Below, in pieces: positions 42,953 to 51,659 of a DNA stretch of 64,000 nucleotides (position 1 is its first letter; each line of letters starts with the position of its first letter). This DNA comes from Barrientosiimonas humi (GTDB taxonomy: Bacteria > Actinomycetota > Actinomycetes > Actinomycetales > Dermatophilaceae): positions 248,001 to 312,000 of the forward strand of contig NZ_VFOK01000001.1 in assembly GCF_006716095.1 (NCBI RefSeq), written 5' to 3'. Below the pieces are notes generated by a model. It made no database searches. It was not told the origin of the DNA and worked only from the letters and a program-made list of their open reading frames with translations. A program made the position numbers and the translations under genes.

Positions 42953-43220
42953 CGGCGGTTGTCCGCCGGGGGGTGCGCTGGGCCGCACGGTTCGGCGGAG
43001 GTCCGCGAGGGCGTACGCCGGCGGCCGGGCTGGCCTGGTCACCCCCCGGCGGTTGTCCGCCGGAGGGTGCGCTGGGCCGCACGGTTCGGCGGAGGACCGC
43101 GAGGGCGTACGCCGGCGGCCGGCCTGGCCTGGTCACCCCCCCTCGGCGGTTGTCCGCCGGAGGGTGCGCTGGGCCGCACGGTTCGGCGGAGGACCGCGAG
43201 GGCGTACGCCCGGCGCCGGC
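42953..43220. repeat. Threefold tandem repeat of about 95 bp
   Basis: Units begin at 42953, 43047 and 43144. Each starts with a hairpin CGGCGG-TTGT-CCGCCG, followed by GCGCTGGGCCGCACGG, GGTTCGGCGGAGG and CGCGAGGGCGTACGCC. The period is 94-97 bases. It occupies most of the 457-base gap between nuoN and htpX. Open frames through it reflect only high GC content; I see no gene here. Confidence 0.85.
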
Positions 43221-43279
43221 GGCTCCGGGTCTCGCGCGATCCCGGGAACAACGCGGGGCTCCCGGCTCGTTCACGGGGC

Positions 43280-44149
43280 ATGCACAACCATTTCAACGGC
43301 CTGAAGACCGCCGCTCTGTTCGGCGCGATCTTCGCCGTGCTGCTCGGTGTCGGCGCCGTGATCGGTGGCGCGAGGTATCTGTGGATCTTCGCGCTGATCG
43401 GTGTCGCCATGACGGCGTACGGCTACTGGAACAGCGACAAGATCGCCATCAAGGCGATGCGCGCGCAGCCGGTGAGCGAGGCGCAGGCGCCGGAGATGTA
43501 CCGCATCGTGCGCGAGCTGTCGACCAAGGCCGGCAAGCCGATGCCGCGGCTGTACATCTCGCCGACCGCCGCGCCCAACGCGTTCGCCACGGGCCGTAAC
43601 CCGCAGAACGCCGCGGTCTGCTGCACCGCCGGCATCCTGGAGCTGCTCGACGAGCGGGAGCTGCGCGGGGTGCTCGGCCACGAGCTGATGCACGTCTACA
43701 ACCGCGACATCCTCACCTCCTCCGTCGCCGCCGCGATCGCCGGCGTGATCACCTCGATCGCGCAGATGCTGATGTTCCTGCCGATGCTCGGCGGTGGCGG
43801 CAACAGCGACGACCGCCCCAACCCGCTCGCGCTGATCGCGATGGCGCTGCTCGCGCCGTTCGCCGCGATGCTCATCCAGATGTCGATCAGCCGCACCCGC
43901 GAGTACGACGCCGACGAGGACGGCGCGAAGCTCACCGGCGACCCGCTCGCCCTGGCGTCGGCGCTGCGCAAGCTCGAGCAGGGCGTCGCCGCGCGGCCGC
44001 TCGCGCCGGAGCCGCAGGTGGTCAACGCCTCGCACATGATGATCGCCAACCCGTTCCGCGCCCAGGACGTCTCCAAGCTGTTCTCCACCCACCCGCCGAC
44101 CGCCGACCGCGTCGCGCGGCTGCAGGGCATGGCGGGCTACCGCGGCTGA
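43280..44149 (+). CDS. htpX: HtpX-type membrane metallopeptidase
   Basis: This 289-residue M48 peptidase takes part in membrane-protein quality control. It has two N-terminal helices ([20 protein letters not shown] and [16 protein letters not shown]), the zinc motif [13 protein letters not shown] (HExxH) and the third ligand glutamate in [13 protein letters not shown]. Two more hydrophobic segments follow the zinc motif. The active site faces the cytosol in this family. Confidence 0.95.
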   Translation: MHNHFNGLKTAALFGAIFAVLLGVGAVIGGARYLWIFALIGVAMTAYGYWNSDKIAIKAMRAQPVSEAQAPEMYRIVRELSTKAGKPMPRLYISPTAAPNAFATGRNPQNAAVCCTAGILELLDERELRGVLGHELMHVYNRDILTSSVAAAIAGVITSIAQMLMFLPMLGGGGNSDDRPNPLALIAMALLAPFAAMLIQMSISRTREYDADEDGAKLTGDPLALASALRKLEQGVAARPLAPEPQVVNASHMMIANPFRAQDVSKLFSTHPPTADRVARLQGMAGYRG

Positions 44150-44170
44150 CCCGGGTGGCAGCATGAGCGT

Positions 44171-46675
44171 GTGTCCTCGCTCACCATCGCTGAAGCCCGT
44201 GGCCGTGCCGACCTGATCGGCGTCGCCGGATACACCGTCCACCTCGACCTCGACCAGGGCGACGAGACGTTCGCATCGCGCGCCGAGATCCGTTTCACCG
44301 CAAGCAGACCCGGCGCCAGCACGTTCCTCGACGTCGACGCGCGCGAGGTCTCCTCGATCACCCTCAACGGGCGCTCGATCGACCCCGCGACCGTCGCCGA
44401 CCGGCGCGTGGAGCTGCCCGGCCTGCAGGCCGACAACACCGTCGTCGTCGAGGCGACGATGGCGTACAGCAGGTCGGGGGAGGGCCTGCACCGCGCGGTC
44501 GACCCGGCCGACGGCGAGGCCTATGTCTACGGCATGAGCTTCCTCGACGCCGCGCCGTCGATCTTCGCCTGCTTCGACCAGCCCGACCTCAAGGCGCCGT
44601 ACGACGTCACCGTCCACGCGCCGCAGGGCTGGACCGTCTTCGGCAACGGCGCGACCGAGCAGACCGGGCCGCAGGACTTCCGGCTCGCGACCACCAAGCC
44701 GCTGGCGACGTACTTCGTGACGGTGTGCGCCGGGCCCTGGGCCACGCTGCGCGACGAGCACGACGGGATCCCGCTGTCGATCAGCGCCCGGGCCAGCCAG
44801 CGCGACCTGCTCGAGGCGCAGGCGCCGCAGATGTTCGAGGTCACCAAGCAGTCGTTCGACCACTACCACCGGCTGTTCGGCGTGCGGTACGACTTCGGCG
44901 ACTACGACCAGCTGTTCGTGCCCGAGTTCAACGCCGGGGCGATGGAGAACCCCGGCTGCGTCGTGCACTCCGACAGCATGATCTTCCGCGGCGGCATCAG
45001 CCGCGCGCAGCTGCTCGGCCGGTCCAACACCATCGCGCACGAGATGGCGCACATGTGGTTCGGCGACATGGTCACGATGACCTGGTGGGACGACCTGTGG
45101 CTCAACGAGTCGTTCGCCGAGTACATGTCGCACCGCTGCCTGGCCGAGTCCACCGAGTTCACCGAGGCGTTCGTCGACTTCGGCGCCAGCCGCAAGGCGT
45201 GGGGCTATCGCGCCGACCGGGCCCCCTCGACCCACCCCGTCGCCGGCGCGCCCGCACCCGACGCCCACTCCGCGCTGCAGAACTTCGACGGCATCTCCTA
45301 CGCCAAGGGCGCCTCGGTGCTGCGCCAGCTCATCGCCCACATCGGCGACGACGCGTTCGTCGCCGGGGTGCGCGACCACATCGAGCGCCACCTGTACGCC
45401 AACGCGGGCCTGGCCGACTTCATGTCGGCGATGGAGCGGGCCAGCGGCCGCGACCTGACCGCCTGGCAGCAGGCGTGGCTCGGGACGGCCGGCACCGACG
45501 TGGTCGCGGTGCACCTCGAGCGCGACGGCGACCGGGTGACCGGCGCGACCGTGACGCGGCACGCGCCGGTGGAGCGGCCGGCCGACCGGCCGCACACCTT
45601 CGACGTGGCCGGATACTCCGGTGGCGATCGGGTGCTGCAGGCCGACCTGACCGCCGAGCGCGACGAGCAGCAGGTGCCCGAGCTGGTGGGGCAGCGCGTG
45701 CCGGAGCTGCTGATCCCGAACGCCGCCGACCTCACCTGGGCCGAGGTCCGGCTCGACGACGCGACCCTGGCGGCCCTGCCCGAGCAGCTGGCCGGCGTGC
45801 CCGACGGGTCCGCCCGCGCCGTCGCCTGGTGCGCCCTCGACGCCGGCGTGATGACCGGCCGCGTCGACCCCCGTCTGCTGGCCGGCACCATCGCGCGCAG
45901 CTGGGGCCGCGAGAGCGACGACGGCATCCGTGCCGGCGTGGCGATGCGCATCGTGCCGCGGCTGCGCGCGTTCCTGCCCGCGGCCGAGGTGCCGGACGCC
46001 TACCGCGGCATCGCCGCCGCCGGGCGCGAGCTCTTCGACCGCGCCGCCGACGGGTCGCCCGACCAGCTGGCGGGCGCGCGGCTGGTCGCCGGGGCGAGCG
46101 ACGACGTGCAGCTGCTCGGTCGATGGCTCACCGGCGACGGCCTGCCGGAGTCGCTGCGCGACGACACCGAGCTGCGCTGGGCCGTGGCGCGGTCGCTCGC
46201 GCGCGTCGACGCCCTCGACGACGCCACGTTGCAGCGGCTCAGCGACGCCGACCGCACCATGCAGGGCGAGCTCGAGGGCATCCGCATCCGGGCGCTGCGG
46301 CCCACCGCCGAGGCCAAGGAGCAGGCGTGGGAGAGCCTTGCCCACGACGCCGACCTGTCCAACTACCAGCTCGTGGCGCACGCCGAAGGCCTTTGGGGCT
46401 CAGGCGATCCCGAGCTCCTGCGGCCGTACGTCGCGCGCTACTTCGCGGACGTCCCGCCCCTCGCCGAGCGGGTCACCGGCATGGCCCTCGGGCGGGTGGC
46501 GACCGCTGCCTTCCCGTGGCCGGTGGTCGAGCAGGACACGCTCGACCGTTCGCGGGAGGCGCTGGCGCGCACCGACCTGGCCGACGACGTACGTCGGTCG
46601 ATCGTGGACCAGTCGTTCCTGCTGGAGTGCGCGCTGCGGGCGCGCACGGCGTTCCCGGGTGGCGACACGCCATGA
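44171..46675 (+). CDS. pepN: Aminopeptidase N (M1 family)
   Basis: This 834-residue zinc aminopeptidase removes N-terminal residues from peptides in the cytosol. It has the exopeptidase motif FNAGAMENPGC and the zinc site HEMAHMWFGDMVTMTWWDDLWLNE split over the usual 18 residues (HExxH and NE). ESFAEYMSHRC and an all-alpha C-terminal domain follow. Length matches actinobacterial PepN (about 850). Its stop overlaps the next gene start (ATGA), suggesting co-expression with a beta-lactamase-like protein. Confidence 0.95.
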   Translation: MSSLTIAEARGRADLIGVAGYTVHLDLDQGDETFASRAEIRFTASRPGASTFLDVDAREVSSITLNGRSIDPATVADRRVELPGLQADNTVVVEATMAYSRSGEGLHRAVDPADGEAYVYGMSFLDAAPSIFACFDQPDLKAPYDVTVHAPQGWTVFGNGATEQTGPQDFRLATTKPLATYFVTVCAGPWATLRDEHDGIPLSISARASQRDLLEAQAPQMFEVTKQSFDHYHRLFGVRYDFGDYDQLFVPEFNAGAMENPGCVVHSDSMIFRGGISRAQLLGRSNTIAHEMAHMWFGDMVTMTWWDDLWLNESFAEYMSHRCLAESTEFTEAFVDFGASRKAWGYRADRAPSTHPVAGAPAPDAHSALQNFDGISYAKGASVLRQLIAHIGDDAFVAGVRDHIERHLYANAGLADFMSAMERASGRDLTAWQQAWLGTAGTDVVAVHLERDGDRVTGATVTRHAPVERPADRPHTFDVAGYSGGDRVLQADLTAERDEQQVPELVGQRVPELLIPNAADLTWAEVRLDDATLAALPEQLAGVPDGSARAVAWCALDAGVMTGRVDPRLLAGTIARSWGRESDDGIRAGVAMRIVPRLRAFLPAAEVPDAYRGIAAAGRELFDRAADGSPDQLAGARLVAGASDDVQLLGRWLTGDGLPESLRDDTELRWAVARSLARVDALDDATLQRLSDADRTMQGELEGIRIRALRPTAEAKEQAWESLAHDADLSNYQLVAHAEGLWGSGDPELLRPYVARYFADVPPLAERVTGMALGRVATAAFPWPVVEQDTLDRSREALARTDLADDVRRSIVDQSFLLECALRARTAFPGGDTP

Positions 46676-47442
46676 CCGTGCGGTGGAGCGTGCTGGTGCA
46701 GCCGCTCGACGAGCCGTGGCCGTGGCTGGCCGAGGAGCCCGACGCCGTGCTGCGCACCGCCTCGGTCGGCAAGTGCCTGCTGCTGTCGGAGGTGGCGCGG
46801 CGCTGGGAGCGCGGAGACATCGACCCGGCGGCCCGGATCGCTTGGCGCAGCGAGGATTTCGTGCGCGACTCGGGGTTGTGGCACGTGCTCGACCAGCGCG
46901 ACCTCAGCGTGCTCGACGCCTGCCGGCTGGTGGGGGCGGTGAGCGACAACCTCGCGACCAACGCGCTGCTGCGCGAGGTCGGCGTCGCGCCCCTGGCCGC
47001 GCTCGCGGCGCGCTACGCCCTGGCCCCGATGGCGCTGCTCGACCGGGTGCGCGACGACCGCGACCCCGCGCAACCGGGCGTCGCCGACACGCTCTCGCGC
47101 GGCTCGGCCCGCGCCCTCGTGCGCTGGCTGCGGCTCACGCACGAGGGCGAGCTGCCTCGGCTGCCGCTGGAGTGGCTGGCCCTCGGCACCGACCTGTCGA
47201 TGGTGGCCGGGGCGTTCGGGCTCGACCCGCTCGCGCACGCCGAGCCCGACCGCGGCCTGCTGCTGGTCAACAAGACCGGCACCGACGCCACCGTGCGCGC
47301 CGACATCGGGCTCGTGACCAAGCACGGCCGCACGGTGGCGTACGCCGTCGTCTCCGGCTGGGAGCCCGGCGCCGACCCGCGTGACGACGTGCTCAGCCGG
47401 ATGCGCGCCATCGGCGGCGCGATCCGCGACCGGCTGGGGTGA
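46672..47442 (+). CDS. Class A beta-lactamase-like serine hydrolase
   Basis: This 256-residue protein keeps three motifs of the class A fold: SxxK as TASVGKCLLL, SDN as GAVSDNLATNALL and KTG as LLVNKTGTDAT. The general-base glutamate of the omega loop (ExxLN) is not evident; the equivalent segment reads DRVRDDRDPAQPGVADTL. It also lacks a signal peptide. It is therefore unlikely to be an antibiotic-resistance enzyme and may be a cytosolic esterase or peptidase-like member. Coupled to pepN by a 4-base overlap. Confidence 0.82.
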   Translation: MTVRWSVLVQPLDEPWPWLAEEPDAVLRTASVGKCLLLSEVARRWERGDIDPAARIAWRSEDFVRDSGLWHVLDQRDLSVLDACRLVGAVSDNLATNALLREVGVAPLAALAARYALAPMALLDRVRDDRDPAQPGVADTLSRGSARALVRWLRLTHEGELPRLPLEWLALGTDLSMVAGAFGLDPLAHAEPDRGLLLVNKTGTDATVRADIGLVTKHGRTVAYAVVSGWEPGADPRDDVLSRMRAIGGAIRDRLG

Positions 47443-47448
47443 GGCGCC

Positions 47449-47907
47449 TCAGGGGACGACGACCGACAGCGTCTCGGCGACGCAGGCGGGCTTGTCGGCG
47501 CCCTCGAGCTCGATGGTCACCTTGGTGGTGACGGTGAACCCCATCGAGGACGGCTCGACCGACACCAGCTCGACGCCGGCGCGCACGCGCGAGCCGACCG
47601 GCACCGGCGTCGGGAAGCGAACCTTGTTGGAGCCGTAGTTGACTCCCATCTTCACGCCCTCGACCTGATAGATCTGCCAGACCAGCATCGGGACGAGCGA
47701 CAGCGTGAGGTAGCCGTGGGCGATGGTGCCGCCGAACGGGCCGTCCTTGGCCTTCTCGACGTCGACGTGGATCCACTGGTGGTCGCCGGTCGCCTCGGCG
47801 AACTGGTCGACCGCCTCCTGGGTGACCTGGTGCCAGTCGCTGTAGCCGAGGTGCTCGCCGACGACCTGCTGCAGCTCCTCGATGCCGTTGAACGTGCGCA
47901 TGGCCAT
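47449..47907 (-). CDS. MaoC-like (R)-enoyl-CoA hydratase
   Basis: This 152-residue hot-dog-fold protein has the hydratase 2 motif in ATGDHQWIHVDVEKAKDGPF and then GGTIAHGYLTLSLVP (catalytic Asp and His). Single-domain MaoC proteins hydrate trans-2-enoyl-CoA to (R)-3-hydroxyacyl-CoA. The start overlaps the stop of the upstream fabG-like SDR by one base, matching enzymes working on consecutive 3-hydroxyacyl/3-ketoacyl steps. Confidence 0.9.
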   Translation of the reverse strand: MAMRTFNGIEELQQVVGEHLGYSDWHQVTQEAVDQFAEATGDHQWIHVDVEKAKDGPFGGTIAHGYLTLSLVPMLVWQIYQVEGVKMGVNYGSNKVRFPTPVPVGSRVRAGVELVSVEPSSMGFTVTTKVTIELEGADKPACVAETLSVVVP

Positions 47908-48665
47908 CAGTCCTTCGGCCCGCCGGCGACGTAGACCACCTGGCCGGACACGAACCCGGCGTCCTCGCTGGCGAAGAACGCCGCCATCGCGGCGATGTCC
48001 TCGGGGCGGCCGACGCGCTGCACGGGGATCTGCTGGGCCGCGGCCTGCTGGAAGGCCTCGAAGTCCATCCCGACGCGCTCGGCGGTGGCGGCGGTCATGT
48101 CGGTGACGATGAAGCCCGGGGCGATCGCGTTGGCGGTGACGCCGAACTTGCCGAGCTCGATCGCGAGCGTCTTGGTGAAGCCCTGCATGCCGGCCTTGGC
48201 CGCCGAGTAGTTCGCCTGGCCGCGGTTGCCCAGCGCCGAGGTGCTGGACAGGTTGACGACGCGGCCCCACTTGGCCTCGGTCATGTACTTCTGCGCCGCG
48301 CGGGTCATCAGGAACGCCCCGCGCAGGTGCACGCCGAGCACCGAGTCCCAGTCGTCGGTGGTCATCTTGAACAGCATGTTGTCGCGGATGATGCCGGCGT
48401 TGTTGACCAGCACCGTCGGGGCGCCGAGCTCGTTCGCGACCCGCTCGACGGCGGTGGCGACGGCCTCCTCGTCGGCTACGTCGCAGCCGACGCCGATCGC
48501 CTTGCCGCCGGCCGCGGTGATCTCGTCGGCCACCTGCTGGCAGGCGGCCTCGTCGAGGTCGAGCACCGCGACGTTCATGCCGTCGGCGGCGAAGCGCTTG
48601 GCCACGGCCGCGCCGATGCCGCGGGCGGCGCCGGTGACGATGGCAGTGCGTGTGGTCTCGGACAT
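47907..48665 (-). CDS. FabG-like 3-oxoacyl reductase (SDR)
   Basis: This 252-residue classical SDR has TGAARGIGAAVA, VNNAGIIRDNMLFKM, VNLSSTSALGNRGQANYSAAKAG and a C-terminal QVVYVAGGP. The pair NNAGIIRDN and GNRGQANYSAAKAG is characteristic of FabG-type reductases of 3-oxoacyl thioesters. It lies in a regulated set of three SDR genes and a MaoC hydratase. Confidence 0.9.
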   Translation of the reverse strand: MSETTRTAIVTGAARGIGAAVAKRFAADGMNVAVLDLDEAACQQVADEITAAGGKAIGVGCDVADEEAVATAVERVANELGAPTVLVNNAGIIRDNMLFKMTTDDWDSVLGVHLRGAFLMTRAAQKYMTEAKWGRVVNLSSTSALGNRGQANYSAAKAGMQGFTKTLAIELGKFGVTANAIAPGFIVTDMTAATAERVGMDFEAFQQAAAQQIPVQRVGRPEDIAAMAAFFASEDAGFVSGQVVYVAGGPKD

Positions 48666-48709
48666 CCTTGCTGCTCCTAGGGATTCGCGGGTTCTGCTTC
48701 GGGTGTGGA

Positions 48710-48753
48710 GGTCTCGATACGGATTCGCCTAGCGGCTCGTCCTACTCGACCAG
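48710..48753. repeat. REP-like palindromic element (copy 2)
   Basis: GGTCTCGATACGGATTCGCC and CGTCCTACTCGACCAG form the same dispersed element as at 29632-29670, in opposite orientation. It overlaps the 3' end of the SDR gene at 48742 and supplies its last codons and stop (Leu-Val-Glu-stop). Confidence 0.7.
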
Positions 48754-49542
48754 CTTGTGGGTGGTCTGGTCGACACGCTGCTGCAGGCGCTGCATCCCGC
48801 GCAACCACTTGTCGGTCTGCGCGCCGCGGAAGGCGAAGTAGTCCTTGACCTCCGGGTGTGGCAGGACGAGGAACTCCTCGGCCGCGACGGTGCGCACCAG
48901 CGCCTCGGCGACGTCGGCCGGCTGCAGCGCCCCGTCGTGCCCGATCACGTCGGCGAGCTCGCCGTCGCCTGGGCCGGGGTACATGTCGGTGAGCACGCCC
49001 TGCGGGCAGATCGCGTGCACGGCGATCCCGCGATGGCCGTACGTCGCCGCCAGCCACTCCGCGAACGCCTCGGCGCCGTGCTTGGTGACGGCGTACGTCG
49101 GTTGGCCGAGGATCGTCAGCAGCCCGGCGGCCGAGGCGGTCACCACGAAGCGGCCGGAGCCGCGCTCGAGCCAGCGGGGGACCAGCAGCTCGGCGGCGCG
49201 CACGTGCGCCATCACGTTGACCTGCCAGGAGTCGGCCCAGTCCTGCTCGGACGAGCCGGCCAGCCCCTCGCCGCGCGCGATGCCGGCGTTGCCGACCCAC
49301 ACGTCGATCTCGCCGAGGTGGTCGGTCGCGGCGTCGACGAGCGCGCGCACGCCCTCGGGCGAGGCGGCGTCTCCGGCCACCGGGTGCGCGCCCAGCCGGT
49401 CGGCGACCTGCTGCAGCGGCTCGGCCAGCACGTCGGCGACGACGAGGCGGGCGCCCTCGGCCTGCAGCCGCTCGGCGATCGCCGCCCCGATGCCGCGCGC
49501 GGCACCCGTGACGACGACCCCGGCGCCCCGCCAGTCCTGCAT
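48742..49542 (-). CDS. Short-chain dehydrogenase/reductase
   Basis: This 266-residue SDR has TGAARGIGAAIAERL, a variant NAG motif (WVGNAGIARGEG), Ser in VTASAAGLLTILGQ and YAVTKHGAEAF. The C-terminus carries an extra helical tail (VKDYFAFRGAQTDKWLRGMQ) found in some fatty-acid or steroid-type SDRs. The last three residues come from a REP element that has run into the gene. Substrate unknown. Confidence 0.87.
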   Translation of the reverse strand: MQDWRGAGVVVTGAARGIGAAIAERLQAEGARLVVADVLAEPLQQVADRLGAHPVAGDAASPEGVRALVDAATDHLGEIDVWVGNAGIARGEGLAGSSEQDWADSWQVNVMAHVRAAELLVPRWLERGSGRFVVTASAAGLLTILGQPTYAVTKHGAEAFAEWLAATYGHRGIAVHAICPQGVLTDMYPGPGDGELADVIGHDGALQPADVAEALVRTVAAEEFLVLPHPEVKDYFAFRGAQTDKWLRGMQRLQQRVDQTTHKLVE

Positions 49543-49544
49543 GC

Positions 49545-50300
49545 TCAGACGCCGCCGCGCAGCGTGATGCCGCCGTCGACCACCAGGGTCTGGCCGGTCG
49601 TCCAGGCCGCGTCGTCGCTCGCGAGGTAGGCGACGGCGGCGCCGATGTCCTCGGGCTCGCCCAGGCGCTTCAGCGGGTAGGGCTCGGAGACCTCTTCCTC
49701 CTTGCCCTCGTAGAGGGCCTCGGCGAAGCGGGTCTTGACCACGGCCGGCGCGACGGCGTTGACCCGGACGGTGGGTCCGAGCTCCATCGCGAGCTCCTCG
49801 GTGAGGTGGATGACGGCAGCCTTCGACACGCCGTACATCGCGATGCCGGGGGCGGGGCGCAGCCCCGCGATCGAGGCGACGTTGACGATCGAGCCGCCGC
49901 GCTCCTTCATCGACGCGGCGTACGCCTTCTTGACCCACTCGAGCGCGGCGATCACGTTGACCTCGAAGATCTTTCGCGACACCTCGACGTCGACGTCGAG
50001 CAGCGGTCCGAAGGCCGGGTTGATGCCGGTGTTGTTGACGAGCACGTCGAGCGAGCCGAACGTGTCGATCGCCGCCCTGATCGCCTCGTCCTGGTGGGCG
50101 GCGTCGTCGGCGCGGCCCGCGACGGCCAGCGCGACGTCGGGGCCGCCGAGCTCGGCGACCGCGGCGTCGAGCGCCTCCTGCTTGCGCGCGGTGATGACGA
50201 CCTTGGCGCCCTCGCTGACCAGGCGCTGGGCCACCGCGAGGCCGATGCCGCGGCTCGCTCCGGTGATGATCGCGACCTTGCCGTTCAACCGGTTGCTCAC
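49545..50300 (-). CDS. Short-chain dehydrogenase/reductase
   Basis: This 251-residue SDR has TGASRGIGLAVAQRL, VNNTGINPAFGPL, VNVASIAGLRPAPGIAMYGVSKAA and VVDGGITLRGG. NNTG replaces NNAG. The GTG at 50300 has a good AAGGAG site 6 bases upstream; an upstream in-frame extension is not supported by similarity. First gene of the SDR-SDR-SDR-MaoC set, divergent from a TetR regulator across a clear palindrome. Confidence 0.88.
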   Translation of the reverse strand: MSNRLNGKVAIITGASRGIGLAVAQRLVSEGAKVVITARKQEALDAAVAELGGPDVALAVAGRADDAAHQDEAIRAAIDTFGSLDVLVNNTGINPAFGPLLDVDVEVSRKIFEVNVIAALEWVKKAYAASMKERGGSIVNVASIAGLRPAPGIAMYGVSKAAVIHLTEELAMELGPTVRVNAVAPAVVKTRFAEALYEGKEEEVSEPYPLKRLGEPEDIGAAVAYLASDDAAWTTGQTLVVDGGITLRGGV

Positions 50301-50337
50301 GCGTGCTCCTTCTGCCAGTGGCGGCTGGGAAATGCGA

Positions 50338-50353
50338 CTAAGCGCTTGCTTAG
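50338..50353. promoter_or_regulatory. TetR operator
   Basis: CTAAGC-GCTT-GCTTAG is a perfect palindrome between divergent SDR and TetR genes. CTAAGCR-YGCTTAG-type sites are bound by TetR regulators of lipid and acyl-CoA metabolism in actinobacteria, so control of both units is likely. Confidence 0.8.
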
Positions 50354-50437
50354 CGTCCCGCATGGGGCCATGCTCGTCAATGGATTGCGGCATGATCCGT
50401 GCGGACCGACACGAGATCGCTCGAGGAAGGGGTGTCG

Positions 50438-51037
50438 ATGGCACGCCAGACGCCGGCAGCTCGCCAGTCAGAGCAGGAAGCGCGCGAGCGGCTGGTCGAA
50501 GCGGCGCGAATCGCCTTCGGCAGCAACGGTTTCCACGGCACCACCACGCGACACATCGCGGCCGAGGCCGGCATGAGCCCGGCCGCCGTCTATGTCCACC
50601 ACCCCTCCAAGGAGGCGCTGCTCTTCGCGATCTCGCGCGAGGGCCACCTGGCCTCGCTCGACGCGGTGAGCGACGCCGCCGCCTCCGCGGGCGCGCCGGG
50701 GGAGCGGGTGCGCGCGATCGTCCGGGCCTTCGTGCTGCGCCAGGCCGAGCACCACGACACCGCGCGCATCGTGAACTACGAGCTCGGCGCGCTCTCGCCC
50801 GAGCACCGTGCCGAGATCGACGTGCTGCGCCGCAAGATCCAGCAGACCCTGGTCGACGCGATCGTCGAGGGCGTCGACGCCGGCGCCTTCCCCGCCGTCG
50901 ACCCCTCGCTCACCGCCACCGCGATCATGGGCATGTCGATCGACGTGGGCCGGTGGTACCGCGACGAGGGCACCTGGACCCCGCCCCAGGTCGCCGACCA
51001 CCTGGCCGAGATGGCCGTACGCATGGTGCGCGCCTGA
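50438..51037 (+). CDS. TetR-family regulator
   Basis: This 199-residue protein has an N-terminal helix-turn-helix (RLVEAARIAFGSNGFHGTTTRHIAAEAGMSPAAVYVHHPSKEALL in overview), with recognition part AGMSPAAVYVHHPSKE. The C-terminus resembles the tetracyclin-repressor-like domain of lipid-metabolism TetRs (ARIVNYELGALSPEHRAEI). ATG 50438 follows GAGGAAGG. It should repress the divergent SDR/MaoC operon through the CTAAGC palindrome. Confidence 0.88.
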   Translation: MARQTPAARQSEQEARERLVEAARIAFGSNGFHGTTTRHIAAEAGMSPAAVYVHHPSKEALLFAISREGHLASLDAVSDAAASAGAPGERVRAIVRAFVLRQAEHHDTARIVNYELGALSPEHRAEIDVLRRKIQQTLVDAIVEGVDAGAFPAVDPSLTATAIMGMSIDVGRWYRDEGTWTPPQVADHLAEMAVRMVRA

Positions 51038-51077
51038 GCCGCGCCCCCCGTGCCGCTCGGGGTCGATATCGACCCGG

Positions 51078-51110
51078 TCTGCCCGGCTCAGCGGTAGTTG
51101 GTGAACTTCA
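51078..51110. repeat. Left direct repeat of the island (yajQ 3'-end copy)
   Basis: Read on the minus strand it encodes AAGTTCACCAACTACCGCTGA, that is K-F-T-N-Y-R-stop, and then GCCGGGCAGA. It matches the true yajQ end at 59763-59795. It is followed on the chromosome side by a palindrome GGTCGATATCGACC, probably the old yajQ/tetR terminator. Confidence 0.8.
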
Positions 51111-51251
51111 TGCCGAGAGACGGCTGGTGCTGGTAGCGCTAGTCACGCTTGAAACCTCCGTTGGTGACGTTGGGTTGAGTTGGTCCGAGACGGCGATTCT
51201 CGGGCGTATTGCGGACTGAGAGGGGGACTCTGCGGCGGTGCCTCCGACCGC

Positions 51252-51583
51252 TCAGTGAGCGGAGTGATACGCCTCGATCACGGAGGTCGGGATGCGTGCC
51301 CGGTCGCTGACCTCGTGGCCGTTCTCCCGCGCCCAGGTGCGGATCGCGTCCCGCTCCTCCTTCGTGCTCGGGGCCGCGAGGATCGACGTCCTGGTGCTGG
51401 CTCGGCGGCGTCCGCCGACCCGGCGTCCGGCGTCGAGAACAGCGCCAGGGCGGCTCGGAGGTCCGCGGCCTCGGCCGCGGTCAGGTCAATTTCGTACTCG
51501 ACCCCGTCTAGGCCGAAGGCCACGCTCTCGTCGGCGTCAGCCTCGGAGAGGTCGCTGACCAGGGTCACGATCTCCCTGCGCAC
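51252..51583 (-). pseudogene. Lsr2-like nucleoid protein, frameshifted
   Basis: The N-terminal half (GTG 51583) reads MRREIVTLVSDLSEADADE and [19 protein letters not shown], the Lsr2 dimerisation domain. The DNA-binding half is in a different frame: [15 protein letters not shown], then [20 protein letters not shown] and [15 protein letters not shown]-stop. Joining them gives about 111 residues, the normal Lsr2 length. One base appears to be missing near 51435 (after codons for LALF). The usual RGR minor-groove motif is RAR here. Lsr2 silences AT-rich and foreign DNA; an island copy may act as a decoy or regulator, but this one should be inactive unless frameshifting occurs. Confidence 0.85.
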
Positions 51584-51659
51584 GGTCGAACGTTAGCCCG
51601 TCCAGACCGGGCCGCAGCGCTATTGGCTTGTTAGCACGTCAGCATGTTGACGGGCTGGG

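Noticed and set aside
42953-43220. Protein-coding repeats
   Set aside because: Open frames pass through all three units in several phases, with no start site or homology; hairpins explain the conservation.
43271-46381. 1036-codon open frame opposite htpX and pepN
   Set aside because: Shadow frame; both sense genes have complete active-site motifs.
46672-47442. Antibiotic-resistance beta-lactamase
   Set aside because: It lacks the general-base Glu and any export signal.
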